Positions 10,086 to 19,827 of a stretch of DNA of 64,000 nucleotides are shown one piece after another. The notes beneath the pieces were generated by a model. It ran no database searches, was not told the origin of the DNA, and was given only the letters and a program-made list of their open reading frames with translations. A program made the position numbers and the translations under genes. The stretch is from Capsicum annuum (taxonomy: Eukaryota; Streptophyta; Magnoliopsida; Solanales; Solanaceae). Each line of letters starts with the position of its first letter. The first letter of the stretch is position 1. The DNA lies in contig NC_061115.1 of assembly GCF_002878395.1 (NCBI RefSeq), positions 94,675,364-94,739,363 of the forward strand, in the 5' to 3' direction.

Positions 10086-12629
10086 TAAGATGAACCGAAT
10101 TAGGGCCTTGTCGTAATAAGAAATATTAAGTCCAACACGATCCAGATACCATCATGGATACAAAACCCAACCAACCATAATGTACCCTGATTTAGATGAA
10201 CTCTAAACATATAACAAGATAATATATTGACAATATGGTGACTTTGGGATAAGCCTTTATCAGAGGCCAACCCAACCAAGTCAATCCACCCAACAACAAA
10301 CCAATCCAACCAATCCAAAACCTGAAACAAAAACAAAGACAATAATTTCATGCATGTTTATATATATGAAATAATCCATCCATACCATACGTAAGTCCAC
10401 AGTTGTTCATACAATGCCACTAAACCCAATCAAAGAGTGCCTAGTCAGGACATGCCCCCGACATAGCCAAAAACCAAGTCCATGAATGACGAAAGTACAT
10501 ATAATAATCCATGACATAAAATAGATACCTTTAAAACCATGGATGCTCACCACTTCAATCCAATAGATGATCTCGAATCTGATCACTAAGAAAGAGAAGT
10601 AGAATGGTCGGTTACTGTATCACGTGGGGATACAGTTGCTCTAAGATGGCTTAGCAGGTGAACACTACCATATAGTCAGGATAAGTATAAAATAATGCGA
10701 TTCAATAAAATCAAGTAAACCAACCATATGCATACAACCCATACATATATATAACCATGCCAAAAAAGGAATTTGAGTTTAGCATATATTTAAAACCATT
10801 AACCTGTGTATGTGAAGCTTAACAATCCTTAACTACCCATGGGCTATATAGGTCTAGTGTAATCTCCTGAATGGGCCTCGATGAGTATAGCCGCATGAAC
10901 CAGAGATACTATAAGAGTAAGGGATTCCCGAGTACCCTTATGCTTCATGATACATATGTACAGTGTACTTAGAGGATTCCCACGTACCTCATACTATCAT
11001 AAAAGGGTCACCATGTCCTATCACTCAAGTTGACAAACATGAGTTTCTAGTGTTTGATCATTGAACTCCCACCTTCACGATTATCTATCACACTTTACCA
11101 TTATTTCCTAATTAAAACAATTTCCAACCAACCAATCCATAATTCTATTTATTATTTACCAAGCCTATTAATAGTGGTATCGTCATTCCAACTATAACTT
11201 GGAAGTATTTTCCTTAGCCAAACCTTTTAAGGTAAAGGGATTCCCATGTAACCAATTACCAAGTTAATATAAAGAAGTCCTATGTACCCCAAAAGTATGC
11301 CATTATTATATTAGTTTGGGGGATTCCATTGTACCCCAAAGTATTCCTTTAACAGTTTTATTTGGGTGATTCTATTGTACCCTATAAGGATATTCAATTA
11401 TGCCATAACAATTATTCAAACAATTTTCATTATTTTATTCACTTGGAGGCTTCCAACGTACCCCACAAGGTTTTAATTTAAACCAACCATAACCACCAAG
11501 ACCTTAACCTTTAACCATTTAAAACTATTCACAACATTTAAACCATTTTAGACCATTCCAATAATTTAAAGAATTTATAACATTCAAATCATTTAAACTA
11601 TAATAAACCAGCCAAATCCATTTAGGATTCCATTACAAAACCATACCATGTAATAGTTTCAATGGTAGTTCAACAATAGAGTGAAAACATTATTTAAGGC
11701 ATTTTATCAAACATGTTGAGGGAATACCTTAACCAAGACAAAAACCAAAGAATAAACTATCGTAATTAAGGTTACCCATGAACCATTCATTAAACCATAA
11801 CAAACAAGCACCCATATGTGAAAACATTACCAAAAACGTGTAAAAACATAGTTTAAACCAATGCCAAACAACATGCATCAAGACCCTCATCATTATTTCA
11901 AAACCACCATTTATGATTTCATAAATCAATGTTTAAAACACATTAAATCATGCCTTTATTTTGAATAAAAAATGAGGGAAGAAGTACATTCCTTATACAA
12001 GAAGATCCACTGAAAGTACTTGACCCCTCTTAGCCTATCATTAAACACTTGAGAAACCCTAGCCTCCAATATTCAATAGAGCATTTAAAGAGTATTTCTA
12101 CAATTAAAAGTCCGTTATGGGATGCCACCAAGGGTTATATAACATAGGTATTTAAGGTTTTTAGGGTAGAAAATATCTGGACTACCCCCAGTCACGTACG
12201 AGGGTATGACTCACTAATGCAATCCATACCTAGGGTAGGAGTGGTACCCTAACTCATACCCTAGAAATCTGCAATGCCCAAGAAACTTGTTACAATATGA
12301 CTAAACAAACCCAACTTGTACCTTAGGGTATGAGTGGTACCCTAAATTGTACCCTCAAATCATATCATGGATAGTTTCCACCAGACCAACTAATCAAGCA
12401 TTATATGACTTGGCATTGTAACCCTTTTATCCAATCATATGACTCATTCAATGTTGATTCATATCATTTATAGTAAACAAGAAAACTCTAATTCCTAACA
12501 TACGAGTGAACCATTAAGCCATACCCCAACCCGTAGTCAAGGGTACAAATGCTACCCTTGAGTTATACCAAGTCTAGTATGTCAAAAATACTAGAAATTT
12601 TTCAAGGGTATAAATCCCAGGGTGTTATA
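10086..12629 (-). repeat. 3' LTR of element M (2544 bp)
   Basis: It is the minus-strand partner of 28626-31170. The two match along their lengths, for example the phrase on 'gggattcc' boundaries at 10920-11000 versus 29455-29530, and differ in length by a single base. Both termini are mutated: the U5 end reads TAAGATGAACC (+) against TGACACAGCCC in the other copy, and the U3 end reads TGTTATA against TATCACA. Many base differences suggest an old insertion. It contains the family A G-run/C-run array at about 11230-11475. I see no gene in it. Confidence 0.87.
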
Positions 12630-12645
12630 GTCTCTTCTAATAGGA
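12630..12645 (-). other. Polypurine tract of element M
   Basis: On the minus strand this reads TCCTATTAGAAGAGAC and abuts the 3' LTR start at 12629. It aligns with AGTGGAGGAGAC of element I, preceded by GAATGATCCT in both. Confidence 0.78.
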
Positions 12646-12829
12646 TCATTCATCGTTGAATGATAGGTAAGGGTATGAACAAGCTCATGATGACGCATTA
12701 AAATACATCAAACTTCCCTTTCAACAAAATTAGGAAACAAGGACACAATAAAATGAGAAGATTATCACATACCCAAGCATGATTTACACCGCAAAACCTC
12801 CATACCAGCCTCTAACTAAGTTATAAAAA
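12646..12829 (-). other. 3' untranslated spacer of element M, left part
   Basis: AT-rich, non-coding text between M's polypurine tract and the point where element IV inserted. It continues at 22271, which reads into M's integrase tail on the minus strand. The CATTCATCGTTGAATG phrase at 12649-12664 is an imperfect palindrome like those before the PPTs of I and IV. Confidence 0.7.
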
Positions 12830-12834
12830 AATAT
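12830..12834. other. Target-site duplication AATAT, left copy (element IV)
   Basis: AATAT directly precedes TGAAATACC of the 5' LTR and recurs exactly at 22266-22270 after the 3' LTR end GTCATGTCA. The site is in M's 3' spacer. Confidence 0.88.
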
Positions 12835-14437
12835 TGAAATACCTAGGTCTTGAACCTTGAGAAGAACAACAACTTTTGGTATCTCTGAGTTGGGTATGAC
12901 TTGGAGCTTGAGTCGTACCCATGGATATGGGTCATATACAATCTACCCTCCCCCCTCTTTTCTTGGACAATAACTTATAGTAGCATACTTATTTTTATAT
13001 GGCATGACTATCCCTTGATCATACCCCATTCATATAAGTCGTATGCAACTCAATCGAGTAGATGGTAGTCTCTATTTGGAGTTGACTATTTGGTATATAG
13101 TTTGTGTATACAACTAGGGGTGAGTCATACCCTTTGGTTATGACTTAATGGTTCTCACTAATACCCACATTAGTATGGTTGACCTATGAGTATCCTAGGA
13201 TATGAGTTAGGGTATCACTTGTACCCTAGGGTACAATTACTAAGAGAGTCGTACCCCTGGATAAGGTCACTTTCTAGCTTCTTACTAAGGGATTTATGGT
13301 CATTTCCCTTTCCTAAAACCCTAAATACCTGTACTATATAAGGTATTTTAACCTTCTAAGTCCTAATTTACAAGACTCAAACACTCAAAAAGTCTCTAAA
13401 AACTTATTGAAGTAAGATTAGAGGCTAGGATTTTGAGGGTGCACATCTAGTGGCAAAAATGAGTCAAGATTGTTATGTGTCATCTTGTTTGAGGTATGTA
13501 TCTCTTCCCTTCTTTAAATATATCTAAACCCATGTATTTTACACTTGGATTAGTAAGTGTACATAGTGATTATAAAATCTAATGAAAAAGGTTTTGACTA
13601 ATGATGATTCTTGCTTAGACTAATGTTTGTATGTGTTATTGATGATGATTTATGTATTTGGGTGGTTGTTGTAGATGGTGTAACATTACTGTTATGATTA
13701 ACCCTAATATTAAAAATATCTACCATGGAAATAGTCTTGTTGAAGGTATGCACATAAGGTGTTTGTCAATTTATCTAAGTGGATTGTTTAGTCATATGTT
13801 TGTGATATATTAAACTAGAGAAATGTCCCAATAAGCATGAATGATAAATAAATGATATGTTAAAGGAATTATGAGCCATGTGTGATGAAATTGATAACCT
13901 TGTTGAGTAAATAAATAATAAGGGGTTGAAGTCCCTCAATATAAAGGTGCGCTTAAATTGCGTGTTGAACCCAAGTATGGTAAGAATGTGGTGTAAGACT
14001 GTCATTGAAGTATGAATTATTGTAGGGGTCTTAATGACCATAAATTTAATTGTATGTTGAACTATGTGTTTTGTGCATTGACTTTAAGTGGTGAGCTTCC
14101 TTGCTTCAGCAGACATGTACATCTTGGTTTCTTATCTTTAGACTTGGTCTCATTAAGACTTGGTTTAGCTATTTTTAGGTGCTTGTCCAAACATATACAT
14201 TTATTTACTTCATTTTTTCTCAGAGGTATTGTGAAAAAATATATACTTGGGTGTGATTTAGATATTTTTATTCTAATATTAACTTATGATATTATTTTTG
14301 TAATCTTAAATTCTAAGTTAGAGTTCCTTCTACTTCTATTGTATGATGAGGTGGTTGGGTTGGGTTATTTGGGTAACCTCTAGTTCATGTGGGCTTGGGG
14401 TGCCCATACGATATGGCTTGGGGTTCGGGTCATGTCA
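12835..14437 (+). repeat. 5' LTR of element IV (1603 bp, internally deleted)
   Basis: It begins TGAAATACCTAGGTC and ends GGTCATGTCA. It aligns with the 3' LTR from 19828 until about 14055 (GAACTATGTG), then jumps to the equivalent of about 21905 (GACTTAAAGTGGTGAGC). The missing ~835 bp contains the 33-bp minisatellite. Because both LTRs are copied from one template at insertion, the difference should have arisen later, or by recombination. Confidence 0.9.
13334..13343 (+). promoter_or_regulatory. Candidate TATA box in 5' LTR of element IV
   Basis: CTATATAAGG is conserved at 20339-20349 in the 3' LTR and is followed by a CA-rich stretch with ACTCAAACACTC about 40 bases on. That fits a U3/R boundary. 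Inferred from sequence only. Confidence 0.55.
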
Positions 14438-14440
14438 ATT

Positions 14441-14453
14441 TGGTATCAGATAC
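14441..14453 (+). other. Primer binding site of element IV
   Basis: TGGTATCAGATAC follows the LTR end by three bases. Plant elements primed by initiator Met-tRNA have TGGTATCAGAGCC here; the last bases are mutated. Confidence 0.88.
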
Positions 14454-14511
14454 TAGGTTCATGGTTAGTTGGGTGTTCATAATCCTGTTTTGAGTGTAGT
14501 CTCTTTTATGG

Positions 14512-14529
14512 GTGTGAAGTACACCATAC
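14512..14529 (+). other. Leader hairpin of element IV
   Basis: GTGTG, loop AAGTACAC, then CATAC, giving a five-pair stem with one G-T pair. It starts 71 bases after the start of the primer site. Matching hairpins at matching distance occur in elements T, P, M and V. In a retroviral leader this position could serve dimerisation or packaging; that role is inferred. Confidence 0.5.
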
Positions 14530-14639
14530 TTATAAAAAGAGGACTATGAGACATCTTCGGAATATTTCCATTTCTTGTATTTCAATCTCACGCTAAAAGG
14601 TCTAAGGTCTTGAATTCCTCTTATTCTATTTTCTATCTT

Positions 14640-15965
14640 TAAGATCAAGCCTCCAAGGACATCTGAGACTTAGGCAAACACTTCGTCCCCGACTGAAGGT
14701 CATATGGACTAAGCTCATCAAAAATTTGGAGCTAATACCTAGGCAAGGTCTACTGCATCTAACCATCATAGTAGGGTTCTACCCACCAACCCTACTTATG
14801 AGAGTGACTTTTCTCCTTAGTTCCCTCAAGTTATTTCTAATAGTGCTAAATTTTGTTACTCTATCAACCTCTTGACTCAATTGGTAGCCTTCCAATCGGA
14901 GCATGGTGCTCCAGCTACCATTTTTTTTGAGGCCATAAGAATTGGTGAATTTATGAGGTTGAACCCTTCTATGTTCTCCAATATGAATATTGAGAAAGAT
15001 CCTCAAGGCTTTATTGATGAAACGGAGAAGATTTTTTGAATTTTGCATGCTTTAGAAATTGAGGCCGTTGAGTTTATTTCCTACCAATTAAAAAATGTAG
15101 CATACCAATGGTACAAAGGGTGGGAGTTATCTAGAGGTGTTGATACTAGTCCTTCCATGTGGGAGGACTTCTCTGAGGCTTTCTTTAAATTTTTGTTTCC
15201 TTAAGAGATGAGGGAGTCCAAGGCGGAAGAGTTTGTGAACTTAAAGCAAGGAAGGATCTCCGTTCAAGGGTATGCCTTAAAATTCTATCAATTGTTAAGA
15301 TATGCTCCTGAGATGGTTTCTAGAATGAGGGCTAAAATGCATAAGTTCATCTTGGGGTTGTCCCGTGAGTTAGTTCTCGAGAGAAAGGTGGCCTTGTTGA
15401 TTAAGAACATGGATATTTCTAAATTTATTATATATATGCAATAAGTAGAGGATGAGAAAAAGAAGCAAGTTGAGCTTTGTGAGAGGTAAAGTAAGAAGTT
15501 TAGGCCTTCTGAGAGAAGTAGTGGAGATGGTGTCAAGTGGCTATGAAAGAAGTAGGGGATTTCGGGTACGTTCTCCTCGGCTAGTGTTCACGTTCCTTAC
15601 ATAAAACTTTTAGGTAGTTGTTGATCTCAGTCCAGGTGTGGGTCTTAAGCATAAGGTGTCCAATTCTAGACTAGTGGTGCTCAGTCAACTCCACGCTGCC
15701 CTTCTTGTAGATTCTATGGTCAAAGTCACCAAGGTCAGCGTGAGAAAGAGAGAAATAGATGTTTTCATTATGGTCAGATTAGGCATATGCAGTGTGAGTC
15801 TCCAATTCTAAAAGGTTCTTGGGCTAGAAGGGCCTCTCTTGTTACTTTATCAACTCCCATACCAAAGAGTTACATGTATTTCTCTACTTCTGCTTCTATT
15901 ACTAGCACCGACGCTGGCCGTAACAACTTATATGCACTTGCTACTCGCTAGGATTTTTAGGCATC
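14640..15965 (+). pseudogene. gag pseudogene of element IV
   Basis: Readable Gag runs from about 14640 to the protease. Motifs in order are IRIGEFMRLNPSMF (about 14938-14980), DPQGFIDETEKIF (14998-15037) and EFISYQLKNVAYQWYKGWE (15070-15127). EEFVNLKQGRISVQGYALKF follows at 15228-15287, then MRAKMHKFILGLSRELVLERK. A basic linker follows at 15455-15550. The zinc knuckle (from about 15757) reads CFHYGQIRHMQCE, with the second Cys changed to Tyr. Stops include TAA at 15202, replacing the conserved Gln of FPQEMR, and TAA at 15443. The probable start codon is mutated (ATC in ATCAAGCCTCCAAGG at 14644). Confidence 0.87.
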
Positions 15966-16386
15966 TCCTGATATTGTCATGGGTATGTTTAGACTTTTCT
16001 CCTATGATGTGTATTATTCGATTGACCTAGGGTCTACTCTTTATTATTTGACCCCACATGTGGTTGTGCATCATGATTGTGGTCCAAAGAGTCTGTCAGT
16101 TCCTTTTTCTATTTCTACCCTTATGGAAGACTGTGTGGTTATTACACGTGTCTATGAGGGATGTGTGATATCTATCGGTGGTAAGGATACTCTAGTTGGC
16201 TTGATAGAGTTAGGCATGGTTGATTTTGACATCATTTCGGGGATGGATTGGTTGCACTCTTGTTATACTTTCTTAGATTTTTGGACCCATAGGGTTATTT
16301 TCAAATCCCCTAATGAGCTGGTCATTTTATGGGAATGTGGTTCTCTAGTTTCTAACGAAAGGTTTATTTTTTATCTTTAAGCCTAA
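15966..16386 (+). pseudogene. Protease pseudogene of element IV
   Basis: One nearly complete open stretch starts MGMFRLFSYDVYYSIDLGST. The active-site block IDLGST is at 16021-16038, where relatives have FDPGST or DSG. The distal MVDFDIISGMDWLHSCY is at 16216-16266; the usual ILGMDWL is changed only in one residue. It ends with SNERFIFYL and a stop at 16378. The length, about 130 residues, is normal for this domain within gypsy Pol. Confidence 0.87.
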
Positions 16387-17370
16387 AAGTTGATTGCAAA
16401 GGGGTGTTTGTATCACTTGGTCCTAGTTAAAGATTCTAACTTGGAAGATGCTTCTCTTGAATTTTTTCTCGTGGTTAATGAGTTTCTCAGGGTATTTCCA
16501 GATGATATTCCCGGTGTTCCACCCATTAAGGAAATTGATTTTAGGATTGATCTTGTTCTGAACACTCATCCAATTTCCATCCCTCCTTATAGAATGGCTT
16601 TGATAGAGCTAAAAGAGATTAAGGATCAATTGAAAGACCTCTTAGATAAAGGTTTTATTTTCCCTAGTGTGTCTCTGTGGGGTGTTGATATGTTGTTTGT
16701 GCAAAAAAAGGATGGTTTGCTTCGTATATACATTAATTATCATCAGTTGTACAAACTAATCGTAAAGAATAAATATCCTTTTCCTAGGATTTGATTATTT
16801 GTTTGATCAACTTCAGGGTGCGAAGTGTTTCTCTAAGATTAATCTTAGATCAGGTTATCATCAATTTATGATTAGGGATACGGATATCCCTAAGACTTCC
16901 ATAAGAGCTCATATGGTCACTATGAGTTTCTTTTCATGTCTTTTGGATTGATCAATGTCCCAATGACATTAATAGACTTGATGAATAAGGTTTTCGGTTT
17001 GTTCCTTGAAATATTTTTTGTTGTCTTCATTGATGATATCTTAGTGTATTCTAAGAGTGAGGCTAAAAATGTAGATCACCTCTATGCCCTGTTGCAAACT
17101 TTGAAGGATCATTGTGTGTATGCTAAGTTCTCCAAGTGTGATTATTAGTTGAAATTCATATCTTTTTTTGGTCATGTCATCTCTAGTAAAGGGATCATGG
17201 TAGTTTCCCATCATATTGTGGTGGTTAAGAAGTGGCCTAGACCTACGACTCCAATTGATATTTAGAGGTTCTTGGGTCTAACTGGTTACTATAGAACATT
17301 TGTAGAGAGTTTGTCAACTATAGCTGCCCTGTTGACCTAATTGACCCAAAAAAGGTCAATTTCTTATGGT
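16387..17370 (+). pseudogene. Reverse transcriptase pseudogene of element IV, active-site motif retained
   Basis: The linker and RT N-terminus are open from 16390 to 16794: [50 protein letters not shown], then [15 protein letters not shown] and [10 protein letters not shown] frameshift lies near 16790. The palm motif [12 protein letters not shown] is intact at 17026-17061, with the two catalytic Asp codons at 17032-17037. LLQTLKDHCVYAKFSKCDY follows, then a TAG at 17146. The connection part (FFGHVIS, TGYYRTFVESLS) extends to about 17330. The sequence keeps enzyme logic but not an open frame. Confidence 0.88.
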
Positions 17371-17835
17371 TCGATATGTACGAGGTTAGTTTTGAGAAAT
17401 TGAAAGATAAATTGATTTCGGCTCTAGTTTTGACCTTCCCCTAGAGTAGTGATAGTTTTGTAGTTTATTGTGATGTTTTCTATGTTGGTCTTAGTTGCAT
17501 GTTGATGCAATATAGTAAGGTGGTGGCCTATACTTCTAGGCAATTGAAAGTTCATAAGATGAACTACCCTACTCATGACTTATAGTTGTTAGCCATGGCC
17601 TTTTCATTAAAGATTAGGAGACATTATTTATATGGGGTTCATGTTGATATCTTCTCCGATCATAAGAGTCTCCAATATGTATTTATCAAAACAGAGTTAA
17701 ATCTTTGGGAAAGAAGGTGTCTTGATCTATTGAAAGACTATGATGTGAGTCTTCATTACCATCCCGAATGTAGTCGTCGATGCTCTAAGTAGGTTGTCCA
17801 TGGAAACTTTGTCCTATATGGATGATGATTAGTAA
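17371..17835 (+). pseudogene. RNase H pseudogene of element IV
   Basis: [20 protein letters not shown] (17460-17520) is the degraded form of the family's catalytic CDASxxGLGCVLMQ. It is followed by [20 protein letters not shown], then after a stop (TAG 17582) LLAMAFSLKIRRHYLYGVHV. IFSDHKSLQYVF at 17650-17685 carries the conserved SDHKSL block. The C-terminal ADALSR is recognisable only out of frame near 17775-17800. Confidence 0.85.
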
Positions 17836-19335
17836 GAATTAGTGAAGGATATTCACCGGTTAGAAAATTTGGGAGTTCAATTTTCAGACTCCAACGATAG
17901 TGGTATGTTTGTGCATCTGGTATATCAATCGTCTCTTGTGGTTAAGATAAAGAAGAAACAAGTATTGGACCTCGACTTGATGAGGATTAAGAGTAATGTG
18001 GGTCAACAAAAGTTAACGGTCTTTATGATTGGTGGTTATGGTATCTTGATATATCAAGGTTCGCTATGTGTTCCTGATGTCGAGGGATTGAGTTAAAGAG
18101 TCCTGGATGAGGTTATTCATCGCAGTTCCGCCAAGATATGTCATAACCTTAGATAGTTCTATTGGTGGAGTAAAATAAAGTGTGATATTGCTATCCATAT
18201 GGCTAGGTGTATAGTGTGTCAACAAGTGAAATTTAAGCATATGAGGTGCAACGGTTTGTACCAAAAGATTGTATTGCCCGAGTTGAAGTAGGAGGCAATT
18301 AATATGGATTTCGTTACTGGTCTTCCTAGATCCCAGAATCAATGTGATTCTATTTTAGTCGTTGTTGATAGAATGACCAAGTCCGCCAATTTCTTACCCA
18401 TGATAACTAATTTCTCGATGGAAGATTATGTTAAGTTGTATCTTTCGGAGATCGTGAAGTTGAACGGTACTCTGATATCTTTTATCTCAGATCATGGTCC
18501 TCCATTTTCATCCTACTTTTGGAAGTCATTCCAAAGAGGTTTAGAAATAAAGGTTTACCTTAGTACCACTTTTTACCCACAAATAAAAGGGCAAGCGGAG
18601 AGAAATATCTAAATATTTGAGGATACGTTCTGGACTTGCATGATTAATTATGGTGGTAGTTGGTATGATGAATTGCCTTTGATTGAGTTTGCCTATTATA
18701 ATAGTTAACACACTAGCATTGGCATATCGCCTTTTAAGTCATTGTACGGTAGGAGGTGTTGATCTTCTATTGGGTGGTTCAAAGTTGGCGAGGGTAAGTT
18801 GCTTGGGCCCGATTCAGTTTACCAAGCCTTAGAGAAGGTGAATGTGATTTCTAATAGGTTGAAAACCACTTAGAGTATCTAAAAGTCCTATGCGAACTGA
18901 CGTGTATGAACTTAGATTTTAATAAGGGTGATTGGTTATTCTTGAAAGTGTATCCCATGAAGGGAGTGATGCGGTTTGGTAAAAAGGGAAATCTTAGTCC
19001 CTGCTATGTTGGACCCTCCTTGATTGTGAAGAGGGTTGGAAATGTTTCCTATGAGTTGGAGTTGCCTTTTAGTATGGACTCCATTGACTCGGTATTCTAT
19101 GTGACTATGTTGTGGAAATATGTGGTTGACCATTCCTTGGTTTTACCCTTGGAAGATGTTGGTATCTCAAACTCTTTGTCCTATTAGGAGGTCCCGGTGA
19201 GGATCTTAGATCAGCAAGTTTGTCAGTTGCAAATGAAAGAGGTGGCTTCAGTGAAAGTTCTATGGAGGAACCAAAAGTCTGAGAAAGTTAATTGGGAGGC
19301 AGAAGAGGACATGAAGTCCAAGTACCCATATTGAT
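17836..19335 (+). pseudogene. Integrase pseudogene of element IV with intact D-D-35-E
   Basis: The zinc domain is degraded on the His side; its CIVC pair starts at 18208. The catalytic Asp residues are in NMDFVTGL (codon 18307-18309) and ISDHGPPF (18490-18492), and the Glu is in GQAERN (18598-18600). Exactly 35 residues lie between the second Asp and the Glu, as in active integrases. A stop follows at 18610. WFKVGEG, LFLKVYPMKGVMRFGKKG (from about 18940) and GPSLIVKRVGNVSYELELP form the C-terminal domain. SVKVLWRN and VNWEAEEDMKSKYPY (to about 19330) end the polyprotein. Confidence 0.9.
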
Positions 19336-19399
19336 TTCCCATTTCGAAAGCTTGTATTGGAGGTATGTGTTAATCTCCTTACTTTGATGTATGTCTTTG

Positions 19400-19640
19400 A
19401 TAGACAATAGATTGAAGTCCCTAAGCTTTGAATTGAATTATGTCTTTGTTGGAGAATGGATTAAATTCCTAAAGTGTGAAATCATTTGTGCCTTGTTAGA
19501 CCATGCATTGAAGTCCCTAGTGCATTTCATAAATTAATATTTTGATAGATAATTGGTTAAATTCCCTAATGCTTTGAGTTACTTGATGTCTTTTAAAGTT
19601 GATGGGTTGAAATCCCTAAGTTGTGAAATAAGTAAGTGTT
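19400..19640 (+). repeat. Tandem array with ~49-bp period in 3' spacer of element IV
   Basis: Five units begin at about 19411, 19460, 19507, 19556 and 19606. Each starts with a variant of TTGAAGTCCCTAA. The same core phrase recurs with a different period in the 3' LTR (21230-21630). The array lies between the integrase stop and the polypurine tract and shows no coding potential. Confidence 0.75.
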
Positions 19641-19813
19641 AATACCAAAAGGTTAGGTCCCAAAGTCGATGAGATGAATAATTGATTGATACTGAGCATA
19701 AAGTGTGTTGCATCCTTGTGAATGCTTGTTTGAACATTGATTAAAGTGATGTGTGATGATATGTAAGATTACATATATGCTTACCCTACCATTCATTCAC
19801 GGATGAATGATCC

Positions 19814-19827
19814 AAGTAAGGAAGAAT
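19814..19827 (+). other. Polypurine tract of element IV
   Basis: AAGTAAGGAAGAAT directly precedes the 3' LTR start TGAAACACC at 19828. The upstream phrase CATTCAC...GATGAATGATCC resembles those preceding the tracts of I and M. Confidence 0.8.
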
